A DNA stretch of 64,000 bases from Allobosea sp039673065 (GCF_039673065.1 NZ_JBDJKW010000005.1:186001-250000), one strand, 5' to 3'; counted from the stretch's first letter, positions 52,506 through 62,099 are shown. Numbers and translations: made by a program. The notes: a model not told the origin generated them from the letters alone.

Positions 52506-53128
52506 TGGCCGGCCGCCTGCTTCTCGCGCGCATCGGCGATGGCCTGCCGGAAGCCGGCCTCGTCCAGCGTCGAGGTGCGGAACGGCCCGACGAGATAGGT
52601 CGGCGTGCCCTGCAGGCCGAGCGAATCCGCCTGGGCATGGTTGCGGCGCAGCAGCGTCAGGGTGGCGTCGGCCCCGGCGGTGAGGTCGCTCTGGAGCCTG
52701 GCCATGTCGATGCCGGAGGCCTGCACCGCGGCCAGCATCGCCTCCTTGGTGGCGCGGCGGCCGGTGATGCCCATCAACGCGTGGTGGGCGCGCTCGTACT
52801 GGCGCTGGCGCTTCGCGGCGAGCGCGAGCTGCGCGCCATAGACCGACGCCTCCGAGAGGATCGGCCAGTCCTTGTAGACGAGCCGGACCCTGCCATCCTC
52901 CTTCACCACGCGGGCGAGCACGGGCGCGGCGACCTTGCAGTAAGGGCAGTTGTAATCGAAGAAGGCGACGACCGTGACGTCGCCCTTCGGGTTGCCGCCG
53001 GTCGGCGCCTCGGGATCGTTGAGGATGCCCTGCACGTCGACGCCCTGCGCCTGCGCACTGCGCGCCGCCATGACGGAGAGCGGCGCGGCCGCGGCCGCGG
53101 CCGCGGCGAGAAAGCTCCTGCGATTCAT
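52502..53128 (-). CDS. DsbA-family thiol oxidoreductase, periplasmic
   Basis: 208 residues. Tat-type signal MNRRSFLAAA. Thioredoxin fold with FFDYNCPYCK (CPYC active site) and cis-Pro in GTPTYLVG. It resembles the Com1/DsbA group that forms or isomerises disulfides in exported proteins. First gene of a two-gene operon, divergent from a two-component system with a CTTAAG repeat between. Confidence 0.9.
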   Translation of the reverse strand: MNRRSFLAAAAAAAAPLSVMAARSAQAQGVDVQGILNDPEAPTGGNPKGDVTVVAFFDYNCPYCKVAAPVLARVVKEDGRVRLVYKDWPILSEASVYGAQLALAAKRQRQYERAHHALMGITGRRATKEAMLAAVQASGIDMARLQSDLTAGADATLTLLRRNHAQADSLGLQGTPTYLVGPFRTSTLDEAGFRQAIADAREKQAAGQ

Positions 53129-53215
53129 CGGGTTCGTCCTTGTCGAGCACGGTGGCCGGCCCTGCGGGGCGGCGCGGTTCGGTGGTAAGCCATGAGCGCC
53201 AGCCTCGCCGCCCAG

Positions 53216-53232
53216 CTTAAGCCAGCCTTAAG
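53216..53232. promoter_or_regulatory. PmrA-type direct repeat CTTAAG-N5-CTTAAG
   Basis: CTTAAG at 53216-53221 and 53227-53232, five bases apart, is the exact arrangement of PmrA-like boxes. It lies between dsbA-like and response-regulator genes, 49 bases before the latter. The same bases also read TTAA-N7-TTAA, a perfect CtrA consensus, so the binding protein is open. Confidence 0.7.
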
Positions 53233-53280
53233 CTCGGGCCGCAGGATCAGGCGCGAACCGAACCGGGAACGGACGCGACG

Positions 53281-53943
53281 ATGCGCATACTGGTGGTCGA
53301 GGACGACCCCATACTGGCCGAAGGCTTGAAGACCGGTCTCGGCCTCGCCGGCTGGACCGTCGACCAGGTCGGCGATTGCGAGCAGGCCCGCGCCGCCATC
53401 GCCGTGGGCGGCTTCGACGCGCTGGTGCTCGACCTGATGCTGCCGGACGGCTCCGGCCTCGACCTGCTGGCCGAGATGCGCCGTGCCAGGGACGCGACGC
53501 CGGTGCTGCTGCTCACCGCGCTCGACGAGACGCCGGACCGCATCCGCGGGCTCGACGCCGGTGCCGACGACTATCTCGGCAAGCCGTTCGACCTCGACGA
53601 GTTGGCGGCCCGGCTGCGCGCCCTGTCGCGGCGCGGCGCCGGCCGCTCGGAGGCCAGTCTCAGCCTCGGCGGGCTGGTGCTGCACCCGGCGACGCTCGGC
53701 GCTTCGCTCGACGGGCGGCCGGTCTCGCTGTCGCGCCGCGAATTCGCGCTGCTCTCGGCGCTGATGGAGCGGCCGGACGTGATCCGCTCGCGCGCCGAGC
53801 TGGAGGACCGGCTCTATGGCTGGCAGGAAGAGGTCGAAAGCAACGCGGTGGAGGTGCACATCCACAATCTGCGCGCCAAGATCGGCCGCGCAGCGATCGA
53901 GACGGTGCGCGGCGTCGGCTACCGCATGCGGCGGCCGTCATGA
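53281..53943 (+). CDS. OmpR-family response regulator, PmrA/QseB-like
   Basis: 220 residues. Receiver with phospho-acceptor D51 (VLDLMLPDGSG), Thr in LLLTALD and Lys in LGKPFDLDELAAR; winged-helix effector at about 130-217 (SRREFALLSALMER, EVHIHNLRAKIG). The sequence groups with PmrA, QseB and TctD. It is overlapped by the kinase gene (ATGA). The direct repeat upstream suggests autoregulation and control of the divergent dsbA-like/transpeptidase pair. Confidence 0.92.
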   Translation: MRILVVEDDPILAEGLKTGLGLAGWTVDQVGDCEQARAAIAVGGFDALVLDLMLPDGSGLDLLAEMRRARDATPVLLLTALDETPDRIRGLDAGADDYLGKPFDLDELAARLRALSRRGAGRSEASLSLGGLVLHPATLGASLDGRPVSLSRREFALLSALMERPDVIRSRAELEDRLYGWQEEVESNAVEVHIHNLRAKIGRAAIETVRGVGYRMRRPS

Positions 53944-55274
53944 GCTCGCTGCGCCGCCGCCTCTTCCTGCTGCTCGCCGCCGCCACCGGCGCGATCTGGC
54001 TCTGCGCCGTCGCCTGGACCTTCATCTGCAGCCGCGCCGAGCTGGAGCGCGTGCTCGACACCCGCCTGCAGGAGGCGGCGCGCATGGTCCATTCGCTGGT
54101 CGCGGCCGGCAACATGGCGACGGCGGCAGACGCACCGGCCTTCGAGGAAACGAGCTATTCGCGCCAGCTCTCCTGCCAGATCTGGTCGCTGGGCGGGCGC
54201 CTGCTCGCGCGCTCCAGCGGCGCGCCGATGCAGAACCTCGCGCGCGACGGCGAGGGCTTCGTCGAGCACATGGTCGCCGGCGAGATCTGGCGGGTCTACA
54301 CCATCGTCGACAAGGCCAAGGACGTGCGCGTCTCGGTCGGCGACCGGGTCGGCCTGCGCAACCAGCTGGTGCGCGACCTCGTCGCCGGGCTGGTCGCGCC
54401 GGCGCTGCTGATCGTGCCGCTGCTCGGGCTGATGATCTGGCTGAGCCTCGGACGGGGCCTCAAGCCGCTCAATGCCATAGCCGGCGAGATCGCCCTGCGC
54501 CGGGGCGACGACATGAGCGCCATAGCCGATGGCGAGGCCCCCTCCGAGGTCCGCCCGCTGATCGCGGCGCTGAACGGGCTGTTCGGCAAGGTCGAGGCGG
54601 CGCGCCGCCATGAGCGCGAGATCACCGCCTTCGCCGCGCACGAGCTGCGCACGCCGCTCGCCGGGCTGAAGACGCAGGTGCAGGTCGCGCTCGCCGCCAG
54701 CGACCCGGCCGTGCGCGACAAGGCGCTGCGCCAGACGCTGGTCTCTGTCGACCGCACCAACCGCCTCGCCCGGCAATTGCTGGCGCTGGCGCGGCTGGAG
54801 GCGATGCCGGACGCGGCGGCGCGCGAGCCGGTCGATCTCGGCGCGGCGCTGCGCGAGGTCGACGAGGCGGCTCCGAAGCGCGACGGTGTCGTCGTCGCGA
54901 TCGACCCGGCGCTGGACGGGTGCATGCTGACGACCGAGCCGCTCAGCCTGAGCCTGATCCTGCGCAACCTGCATGAGAATGCGCTCGGCCATATGACGGG
55001 GCCGGGCCGGATCTGCTGGCGGCTCGCACCCGATGGCGCGGGCCTGCTGCTGGAGGATGAAGGGCCGGGCATTCCCGCCCCGGAACTGCCGCAGGTGACG
55101 CAGCGCTTCTTCCGCGGCAGCACGCGCGGCACCAGCGGGACCGGGCTCGGGCTCACCATCGCCGAGATGGCGGCGGGGCGGATCGGCGCGGTGCTGTCGC
55201 TCGAGAACCGGAGCGACCGCAGCGGGCTGCGCTGCCGCCTCGGCTGGAACGCGGCCGGCGAGAGCCGCAGCTGA
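53940..55274 (+). CDS. Sensor histidine kinase partner
   Basis: 444 residues from ATG 53940. Two membrane helices (about 7-29 and 148-170) enclose a periplasmic sensor of about 115 residues, of the 2CSK_N kind found in TctE/QseC-type kinases. HAMP-like linker, then DHp with H234 (FAAHELRTPL), N-box NLHENALGH and G-boxes DEGPGIP and GTGLGLTIAEM. Stimulus unknown; PmrB and QseC relatives sense metals, low pH or cationic peptides. Confidence 0.92.
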   Translation: MSSLRRRLFLLLAAATGAIWLCAVAWTFICSRAELERVLDTRLQEAARMVHSLVAAGNMATAADAPAFEETSYSRQLSCQIWSLGGRLLARSSGAPMQNLARDGEGFVEHMVAGEIWRVYTIVDKAKDVRVSVGDRVGLRNQLVRDLVAGLVAPALLIVPLLGLMIWLSLGRGLKPLNAIAGEIALRRGDDMSAIADGEAPSEVRPLIAALNGLFGKVEAARRHEREITAFAAHELRTPLAGLKTQVQVALAASDPAVRDKALRQTLVSVDRTNRLARQLLALARLEAMPDAAAREPVDLGAALREVDEAAPKRDGVVVAIDPALDGCMLTTEPLSLSLILRNLHENALGHMTGPGRICWRLAPDGAGLLLEDEGPGIPAPELPQVTQRFFRGSTRGTSGTGLGLTIAEMAAGRIGAVLSLENRSDRSGLRCRLGWNAAGESRS

Positions 55275-55520
55275 GCGGCGCGACGAGATTTCGCCAGGTC
55301 GTGGACCAAGACGACCGGCTTTGCAGCCGCGACCATGGCGCCCGCGCCATGACGAGGCAGGATCATCGTGGCCAGCGCCCGGTGTTGTACGCGTCGCTAT
55401 GCTGGCCCGGCGCCCGGCAGATCGCTCGCGGGCGCGGCGGGCTTGGCGCTGGCGCCCGATTCATCCGATGCTATAGCTTCGCGCCACGAGACGCGGAACG
55501 GCCGGTCGGCGGGAGGACGG
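55275..55520. other. Intergenic region before lipoprotein gene
   Basis: About 250 bases without a supportable gene. A good ribosome site (GGGAGGA) precedes the ATG at 55521. No second CTTAAG repeat is present, so the genes downstream may not be in the same regulon. Confidence 0.4.
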
Positions 55521-56030
55521 ATGACTGAATTGATGCTCTATCGCGCTGCCGCCTGCGCCCGGCCCGTGCACCGTCTGCCCCTGCTCGCAGCCGCCGCGGC
55601 CGCCCTGCTGCTCGCCGGCTGCGCCGGCGGTGGTTCGTCGGGCGCGCCCGGCGCCACGGCGCGGGCGCCCGCCCCGGCAGATGTCAGCCGCGAAGCGCTG
55701 ATCGGCCGCTGGGGCATCGCCTCCTTCCACACCGAGAAGGACCGCAAGCGCACCGAGGCGCAGGCCAAGGCGCAATGCGGCCAGCCCTACGCCATCACCG
55801 CCGGCCCGAACGAGGGCGTGATGATGCATGTCGCTGACGACCCGAAGCGCTACGAGCTGCGGCTCAAGGCGGGCTCCGGCGGCAAGACCTATCTCGGTTT
55901 CGAGGCGCCGGCGGGCGATCCGCAGGATCGCGAGCTGCTCTCGGTCTCGAAGACCATGCTGGTGACGCGCTTCGTCGATCCCGACGCGCACCGGCGCTAC
56001 GGCACCTTCATCTTCGCGCGCTGCGGCTGA
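55521..56030 (+). CDS. Lipoprotein of unknown function
   Basis: 169 residues from ATG 55521. Signal with lipobox LLAGC, a Gly/Ala/Pro linker, then a core of about 110 residues (EALIGRWGIASFHTEKDR; CGQPYAITAGPNEGVMMH; YGTFIFARCG) that looks like a small beta-barrel of lipocalin or AprI-like type. Two Cys in the core may form a disulfide. Ends 17 bases before the transpeptidase gene, so probably the same operon. Confidence 0.7.
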   Translation: MTELMLYRAAACARPVHRLPLLAAAAAALLLAGCAGGGSSGAPGATARAPAPADVSREALIGRWGIASFHTEKDRKRTEAQAKAQCGQPYAITAGPNEGVMMHVADDPKRYELRLKAGSGGKTYLGFEAPAGDPQDRELLSVSKTMLVTRFVDPDAHRRYGTFIFARCG

Positions 56031-56047
56031 TGCGGGGGAGGACGGAT

Positions 56048-56677
56048 ATGCGCCCACGCCCCGCAACGGCCGCGCTCGCCGGCCTCGCCGCCGCTTTCCT
56101 GGCCCTGGCAGGGCCGGCGCCGGCCCAGCCGCGCCCGCCCGCCGCGATCGGCGCGGGCGGCGATACCGATCCCGGCGACGAGCCCGGCCGCATCTCGACG
56201 GAAGAGGTGCGCATCACTGACGGCCCCTATGCTCGGCAGATGGTGCTGTTCCGCTCCAGCGAGCCGCCGGGCACCGTGGTGATCCACAGCGCCGAGCGCT
56301 TCCTCTATGTGGTTCAGGGCAATGGCCGGGCGCTGCGCTACGGCATCGGCGTCGGGCGCGACGGCTTCACCTGGTCGGGCCAGGTCAAGGTCAGCCGCAA
56401 GGCGGAGTGGCCGGACTGGCGCCCGCCCCCGGACATGCTGCAGCGCCAGCCCTATCTGCCGCGCTTCATGGCCGGCGGACCGGGCAATCCGATGGGCGCC
56501 CGCGCGCTCTATCTCGGCTCGACCGTGTTCCGCATCCACGGCACCAACCAGCCCGAGACCATCGGCCAGGCGATCTCGTCGGGCTGCTTCCGCCTCGCCA
56601 ATGGCGACGTGATCGATTTGTACGATCGCATCCCGGTCGGCACCAAGGTGATCATCCGGCACAAGACCGCGCTGTGA
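56048..56677 (+). CDS. L,D-transpeptidase (YkuD domain), periplasmic
   Basis: 209 residues from ATG 56048. Signal peptide cleaved near APAQPRP. YkuD domain with HGTNQPETIG and ISSGCFRLAN; catalytic Cys present. Related to the copy at 51828 but without a lipobox, so soluble in the periplasm. Acts on peptidoglycan cross-links. Binding-protein gene follows 20 bases later. Confidence 0.9.
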   Translation: MRPRPATAALAGLAAAFLALAGPAPAQPRPPAAIGAGGDTDPGDEPGRISTEEVRITDGPYARQMVLFRSSEPPGTVVIHSAERFLYVVQGNGRALRYGIGVGRDGFTWSGQVKVSRKAEWPDWRPPPDMLQRQPYLPRFMAGGPGNPMGARALYLGSTVFRIHGTNQPETIGQAISSGCFRLANGDVIDLYDRIPVGTKVIIRHKTAL

Positions 56678-56697
56678 GCGCGACAGGAGTGGATTCC

Positions 56698-57726
56698 ATG
56701 ACCGTTTTCGCCCGCCGGTCCCTGCGCCTCGCCGCGGCCGGCCTGCTCGCGTTGGTCGCACTCGCCCCGGCGCAGGCCGGCACGCTGGAGAGCGTCAGCG
56801 AGCGCGGTACGCTGAACTGCGGCGTCAGCGAAGGGCTGAGCGGCTTCTCCGACCAGGATGCCCAAGGGCGATGGTTCGGCTTCGACGTCGATTTCTGCCG
56901 CGCGGTCGCCGCCGCCGTGCTCGGCGATCCGGAGAAGGTCGCCTTCACGCCGCTGGCGGCCGGCCAGCGCTTCGAGGCGCTGACCTCCGGCAAGGTCGAC
57001 CTGCTCGCCCGCAACTCGACCTGGACACTGTCGCGCGAGGCCGGGCTCGGCCTCGCCTTCGCCGGCATCACCTATCATGACGGCCAGGGCTTCCTCGCCA
57101 AGCGCACACTGGGCGTCGATGGCGCGCTCGAACTCGACAAGGCGAAGATCTGCGTCGAGACCGGCACGACGACGCAGCTCAACCTCGCGGACTTCTTCAA
57201 GGCCAATGCGATGAGCTACGAAGAGAAACCATTCAAGACGGCCGCCGAAGCGTTTTCCGCCTTCCAGTCGGGCCAGTGCGACGTGCTGACCCGCGACCAG
57301 TCGGCCCTGCATGGCGAGCGGCTGCGCCTGACGCGGCCGGGCGAGGCCGTGGTGCTGCCGGACGTGATCTCGAAGGAGCCGCTCGGCCCGGTGGTGCGGG
57401 CCGACGACTTCCGCTGGTTCACCATCGTGAAATGGGTGAACTTCGCGCTGATCAACGCCGAGGAGCTCGGAATATCCAGGGAAACGGTGGAGGAGGCCCA
57501 GGCCTCGCAGAAGCCGGACGTGCGCCGCTTCACCGGGGCCGAGGGCGATTTCGGCAAGTCGCTCGGCCTGGCGCCGGACTGGGCGCTGCGCGCGGTCAAG
57601 GCGACCGGCAACTATGCCGAGATCTACGAGCGCAATCTCGGCACGGGCTCGCGGCTTTCAATCCCGCGCGGGCTGAACCAGCTCTGGAACATGGGCGGCG
57701 TGCTCTACGCGCCGCCCATGCGCTGA
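56698..57726 (+). CDS. Amino-acid ABC transporter binding protein (AapJ/BztA-like)
   Basis: 342 residues. Signal peptide cleaved after APAQA, then family 3 binding-protein core: RGTLNCGVSEGLSGFS, FGFDVDFCRAVAAAVLG, ETGTTTQLNLADFF. Length and sequence match the general L-amino-acid binding proteins AapJ/BztA. No permease or ATPase genes stand next to it, so it must share a transporter encoded elsewhere or serve a sensing role. Confidence 0.88.
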   Translation: MTVFARRSLRLAAAGLLALVALAPAQAGTLESVSERGTLNCGVSEGLSGFSDQDAQGRWFGFDVDFCRAVAAAVLGDPEKVAFTPLAAGQRFEALTSGKVDLLARNSTWTLSREAGLGLAFAGITYHDGQGFLAKRTLGVDGALELDKAKICVETGTTTQLNLADFFKANAMSYEEKPFKTAAEAFSAFQSGQCDVLTRDQSALHGERLRLTRPGEAVVLPDVISKEPLGPVVRADDFRWFTIVKWVNFALINAEELGISRETVEEAQASQKPDVRRFTGAEGDFGKSLGLAPDWALRAVKATGNYAEIYERNLGTGSRLSIPRGLNQLWNMGGVLYAPPMR

Positions 57727-57730
57727 GACC

Positions 57731-58716
57731 TCAGCCGATCTCGACCACGACGCGGCCGCGCACCTTGCCGTCAAGGATGGCGCGGCCGGTCTCGACCACG
57801 TCCTCCAGCGGGATCGTCGTGGTCATCGCCGCCAGCCTGTCGCGATCGAGGTCGCGCGCCAGCCGCGACCACGCCTCGAGCCGGCGCGGCTTGGGGCACA
57901 TCACCGAATCGATGCCGAGCAGCGCGACGCCGCGCAGGATGAAGGGCGCGACCGAGGCCGGCAGGTCCATGCCCTGAGCCAGCCCGCAGGCGGCGACGGC
58001 ACCGCCATAGCGCGTCATCGACAGCAGATTGGCGAGCGTGTGCGAGCCGACCGCGTCGACGCCGGCGGCCCAGCGCTCCTTGCCGAGCGGGCGTCCCGGG
58101 GCCGAGAGCTCGGCGCGGTCGATGATCTCGGCAGCACCGAGGCTCGTCAGATATTCCGCCTCCTCGGCGCGGCCGGTCGAGGCGACGACGTGCCAGCCGG
58201 CGCGGGCGAGGAGCGCGATCGCGACCGAGCCGACCCCGCCGGCGGCGCCGTCACCACGGCCGGGCCGTCGGAGGGCTTCAGCCCGTGCCGCTCCAGCGCC
58301 ATCACCGAGAGCATGGCGGTGTAGCCGGCGGTGCCGATCGCCATCGCCTCGGCCGGCGTCATGCCCTCGGGCAGCGGCACCAGCCAGTCGCCCTTCACGC
58401 GGCTCTTCTGGGCATAGGCACCGAGATGGGTCTCGCCAGTCCCCCAGCCGTTGAGGATGACGAGGTCGCCCGGCTTGAAATCGGGGTGGGAGGAGGTCTC
58501 GACCCGCCCGGCGAAGTCGATGCCGGGGATCATCGGCCAGCGCCGCACCACCGGGGCACGGCCTGTCACCGCGAGCCCGTCCTTGTAGTTCACGGTGGAG
58601 TGGGTCACCCGGACGGTGACGTCGCCCTCCATCAGATCGGCCTCGTCGAAGCTGCCGAGCGCGGTCTGCGTGCCCGTCTCGCCCTTGGTGGCGATCAGCG
58701 CCTTGAAGCTCGACAT
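57731..58716 (-). pseudogene. acuI: AcuI/YhdH-type acrylyl-CoA reductase, frameshifted
   Basis: The N-terminal half (58716 to about 58250) and C-terminal half (to 57731) lie in different frames. Expected sequence at the junction is VVTGAAGGVGSVAI; the DNA lacks one C (plus strand) near 58247-58250, which breaks the NADPH-binding Gly motif. Restoring it gives 328 residues, the usual AcuI length: LIATKGETGTQTALG, NYKDGLAVTGRAP and IPLEDVVETG. The enzyme reduces acryloyl-CoA or related enones. Either a real inactivating deletion or a sequencing error. Confidence 0.85.
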
Positions 58717-58822
58717 GCGTCTCTCCCTGAGCCTTGGATCGGTCCGGCGCCGTGCGATGGCGCCCGAAGGGCAGATGACCTCGCCCCGGCCGCGATCGCA
58801 AGAGCGGGGGGCCTCGTCCGCC

Positions 58823-60061
58823 TCAGGCGGGCTGCGCCACCGGGCGGGCCACCGGCTTCTCGACGATCGGCAGGTTGATCACCGCCGACGCGACGCCGAG
58901 CAGCACCGAGAGCCACCAGACCACGTCATAGGAGCCGAAGCGCTCATAGAGCACGCCGCCGAGCAGCACGCCGAGGAAGCCGCCGACCTGGTGCGAGAAG
59001 AAGGCGAAACCATAGAGCATCGCCATGTACTTCGTGCCGAACATCAGCATCACCAGCCCGGAGGTCGGCGGCACTGTCGAGAGCCAGAACATGCCGATGA
59101 CGACGCCGAAGACGATGGCCGAGGCAGGGCTCGGCGGCAGCATGATGAAGACCGCAATCGCGACCGCACGGCCGAGATAGATCCAGGCGAGCAGATGTCG
59201 CTTCGGCATGCGCGCCGAGAGCCAGCCGGAACCGAGCGAGCCGACCGCGTTGGCGAGCCCGATCGCGGCCAGCGTCCAGCCGCCGACCCAGGCCGGCATG
59301 CCGGCATCCTTGAGATAGGCCGGCATGTGCACGGTGATGAAGGCGAGCTGGAAGCCGCAGGTGAAGAAACCGAGCACCAGCAGCACATAGCTGCGATGGC
59401 CGAGCGCCTCGCGCAGCGCCTGCATGATCGTCTGCCCCGGCACCGGCGCGGCGGCGCTGGTGGTCGTGGCCGGCGACGCGGTGCCGCGCGTCGCCAGCAT
59501 CACCGAGAGCGGCAGCACGGGCAGCAGCGTCAGCGCGAACACCGTCAGCGCCTGCTGCCAGCCCAGCGTCTCGATCAGGATGTTGCCGATCGGCGGGAAG
59601 AGGAACTGGCCGAAGGAGCCGGCCGCCGTGCCGGCGCCGAAGGCGAGCGGGCGCCAGCTCTCGGGCAGCAGCTTGCCGAAGGCGGCGAGGATCAGGTTGA
59701 ACGAGCAGGCGGAGAGGCCGAAGCCGATCAGCACGCCGGCGCCGAGATGCAGTTGCATCGGCGTCGAGGCATAGGCCATGGTCACCAGCCCCGCCGCGTA
59801 GAGCAGCGCGCCGACGCAGAGCACGCGCACCAGCCCGAACCGGTCGGCGATCGCGCCCGCGAAAGGCGCGCCCAGCCCCCAGAGCAGGTTCTGAATGGCC
59901 AGCGCCAGGCCGAAGGTATCGCGCCCCCAGCCGAACTGCATCGTCATCGGGATCTGGAACAGCCCGGCACTGGCGCGCGGGCCGAAGCTGATCAGCGCGA
60001 TCAGACAGCCGGCGGCGACGATGATCTCCGGCGCGTAGCTGCGCCTCGCGGGTGCGGACAT
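58823..60061 (-). CDS. Major facilitator superfamily transporter
   Basis: 412 residues with 12 hydrophobic helices. GAIADRFGLVRVLCVGALLY (loop 2-3 motif) and the second-half GSGWLSARMPKRHLLAWIY mark an MFS member close to oxalate/formate-antiporter-like and monocarboxylate carriers. The helix-1 region has FGPRASAGLFQIPM. Substrate unknown; the AcuI-type gene downstream on the same strand could hint at a small organic acid. Confidence 0.87.
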   Translation of the reverse strand: MSAPARRSYAPEIIVAAGCLIALISFGPRASAGLFQIPMTMQFGWGRDTFGLALAIQNLLWGLGAPFAGAIADRFGLVRVLCVGALLYAAGLVTMAYASTPMQLHLGAGVLIGFGLSACSFNLILAAFGKLLPESWRPLAFGAGTAAGSFGQFLFPPIGNILIETLGWQQALTVFALTLLPVLPLSVMLATRGTASPATTTSAAAPVPGQTIMQALREALGHRSYVLLVLGFFTCGFQLAFITVHMPAYLKDAGMPAWVGGWTLAAIGLANAVGSLGSGWLSARMPKRHLLAWIYLGRAVAIAVFIMLPPSPASAIVFGVVIGMFWLSTVPPTSGLVMLMFGTKYMAMLYGFAFFSHQVGGFLGVLLGGVLYERFGSYDVVWWLSVLLGVASAVINLPIVEKPVARPVAQPA

Positions 60062-60290
60062 GACGACGGTCTCCGGAGAAAATCGTGTGTCTGCACTATA
60101 GCGCGCGCCACGCCGCGCGCCATCGCGTTCGGGTGAAGCGGCGCATCACGCGGATGCATGGGCGCGCCTGGCCGCGCCCCGAAAGCGTCGCCGTTAACCG
60201 CCGCTCAACCCTGACGAGAGATGATTCGATTGTCGCGAATTTGCATCAGGCGGTTCGCGCAGGGCTCCGGTTGTTGCGGGTACGAGTGCC

Positions 60291-61571
60291 TTGAGTCAGT
60301 TGCGTCGGCGATCGAAGCGAAACCGTGGCCCCGGCCTGCGCTGGGCGCTGTCGACCGTCGCCCCCTGGGCGCTCTCGGCCGGCATGCTGATCTCGTTCAC
60401 CGCCTCCGCCGGCCAGAACCACGACGACCCCGGCGTGCCTGCCTCGCCGATCGCGCGCCTGGCGCCCGGCCCGCTCTCCGCCCTCGCCGAAGGACCGTCC
60501 GTCCTGGTCGCCGCGAGCGCCTTCCATCTGCCGCAGGAGGTGTTCCGCCGCGCCTCGCAGCCGCCGCGCAGCGATGCCGCACTGGCCAACCCCTTCCCGC
60601 CCCGCGAGGACATGAAGCGCACCGCCGCCGGCTTCCCGCGCGTCGAGCGCGCCGGCAAGGGCGACCAGCTCCCGGCGCTGCGCCCTTCGTTAAGCCGCGC
60701 CACGCCGCCGACCGAGCTGGCGAGCGTCGTCTTCGGCGCGCCGCAGGACGGGCTGATCTCCGGCGGTTTCTCGATGGAGGCGGCCGAGGGCTATGACGGC
60801 CCGCAGGTCGGCTTCGAGCCGATCGTGCCCGACCAGGGGCTGACCGATCCGGCGCTGTCCGACGCTTCACCGGCCGCCGTGCCCCACGTCTTCAGCACCG
60901 CACGACAGGCCGAGCTCACTCTGGAGAGCATGGACGGCTCGACGCCCTTCGTCTCCGACCGCAGCGCGCAGTCCTCGACGACGCCTGCGAGCGGCGGGGC
61001 GAACGCCACCCTCGCCTCGCTGACGCCCTCGCCCTTCGGAGCCGAGCCGCCGGCGCCGAACGGCAGCCTCGTCGCCAAGGTGCCGGCGCCGCGCCCGACC
61101 GATCTGCGCCTCGCCGCGCCGGGCGAGCGCCAGAGCTATGCCGGGCTGATCGCGCCGGCCGCGATGGCCAAGGAGCAGCGCTGCCTCGCCGAGGCGGTCT
61201 ATTTCGAGGCGCGCTCGGAATCCGACAAGGGCCGCGCCGCCGTGGCGCAGGTCGTGCTCAACCGGGTGAAGAGCGGGCTCTATCCCAACACCGTCTGCGG
61301 CACGGTCTACCAGAACCGCAACCGCCATCTCGCCTGCCAGTTCACATTCGCCTGCGAAGGCAAGGCGCTGCGCATCACCGAGCCTGGCCCCTGGCGCGAC
61401 GCGGTGCGCATCGCCCGCGAGGTCTACGAGGGCACGACCTACCTCGCCGATGTCGGAGCCTCGACCCATTACCACGCCGACTATGTGCGGCCTCAGTGGT
61501 CCCGCAAGCTGAAGAAAATGGACACGATCGGCCGCCACGTCTTCTACAAGCTCCGCCCCGGGCAGACGTGA
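60291..61571 (+). CDS. SleB/CwlJ-family cell-wall hydrolase
   Basis: 426 residues from TTG 60291. N-terminal membrane segment about residues 18-38 (LSTVAPWALSAGMLISFTAS), a long low-conservation Pro/Ala/Ser linker, and a C-terminal hydrolase_2 domain from about 300 (CLAEAVYFEARSESDKGRAA, VAQVVLNRVKSGLYP, STHYHADYVRPQW). Glu in YFEAR is the candidate catalytic residue. In non-spore-formers these enzymes trim peptidoglycan. Start codon choice is uncertain. Confidence 0.85.
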   Translation: MSQLRRRSKRNRGPGLRWALSTVAPWALSAGMLISFTASAGQNHDDPGVPASPIARLAPGPLSALAEGPSVLVAASAFHLPQEVFRRASQPPRSDAALANPFPPREDMKRTAAGFPRVERAGKGDQLPALRPSLSRATPPTELASVVFGAPQDGLISGGFSMEAAEGYDGPQVGFEPIVPDQGLTDPALSDASPAAVPHVFSTARQAELTLESMDGSTPFVSDRSAQSSTTPASGGANATLASLTPSPFGAEPPAPNGSLVAKVPAPRPTDLRLAAPGERQSYAGLIAPAAMAKEQRCLAEAVYFEARSESDKGRAAVAQVVLNRVKSGLYPNTVCGTVYQNRNRHLACQFTFACEGKALRITEPGPWRDAVRIAREVYEGTTYLADVGASTHYHADYVRPQWSRKLKKMDTIGRHVFYKLRPGQT

Positions 61572-61633
61572 GGGGTGTAGCGCGAAAGATCAAATGGCAG
61601 CAGGTGCGGAGGCTGCAAGCCCACGCGGAAAGG

Positions 61634-62099
61634 TTAAACCTCAAGGTCGGATAAGGCGGCAGCCCGGAGTTCAGCAGCGCCCCGATCGCATGCTTCGACA
61701 AGGTGCAGTAATCGGTCGTTCAGCGTCCGGTCGTCACCGCGCGCCGCGTTGTTGTCGAACCGCTCGAAGGCGGAACTGAATTCACGGGAGATAATCAGGA
61801 CGCTTTCTCCATATGTTTGCGAAAGGGAAGCTCGTAATTCCAACGCCTTCTTCTCTAAGTCCGTATACGCAGATCCGTAGGTGCACCGCTGTTCATCTTC
61901 GATCGCATAATCCAGCATGCTTGGCGTACACGTGCCGCAACTGCTTGAGGTTGTGCAAGATGGTTGAATAGGCGACGCGGCGAACGTCCCAGAGGCGCAC
62001 TGCACGCTCTCGCCTATGAGACAGATGATTGTTGACCAGGATGCCGCCGATCGCGATCAGGGCACCGATGGCTGGGCCAAACAGTGAGCTGCCGTCCAC
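61634..62099 (-). pseudogene. Membrane-anchored coiled-coil protein, frameshifted
   Basis: From ATG 62099 the frame gives a transmembrane helix (FGPAIGALIAIGGILVNN) and a charged stretch (LSHRRERAVRLWDVRRVAY), then stops at 61893. The continuation lies one base out of frame: MLDYAIEDEQR through ALSDLEV to 61634, with a helical heptad-like pattern. The joint is near 61915-61935, around GCCAAGCATG; removing one A would restore about 154 residues. Unknown function. Confidence 0.55.
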
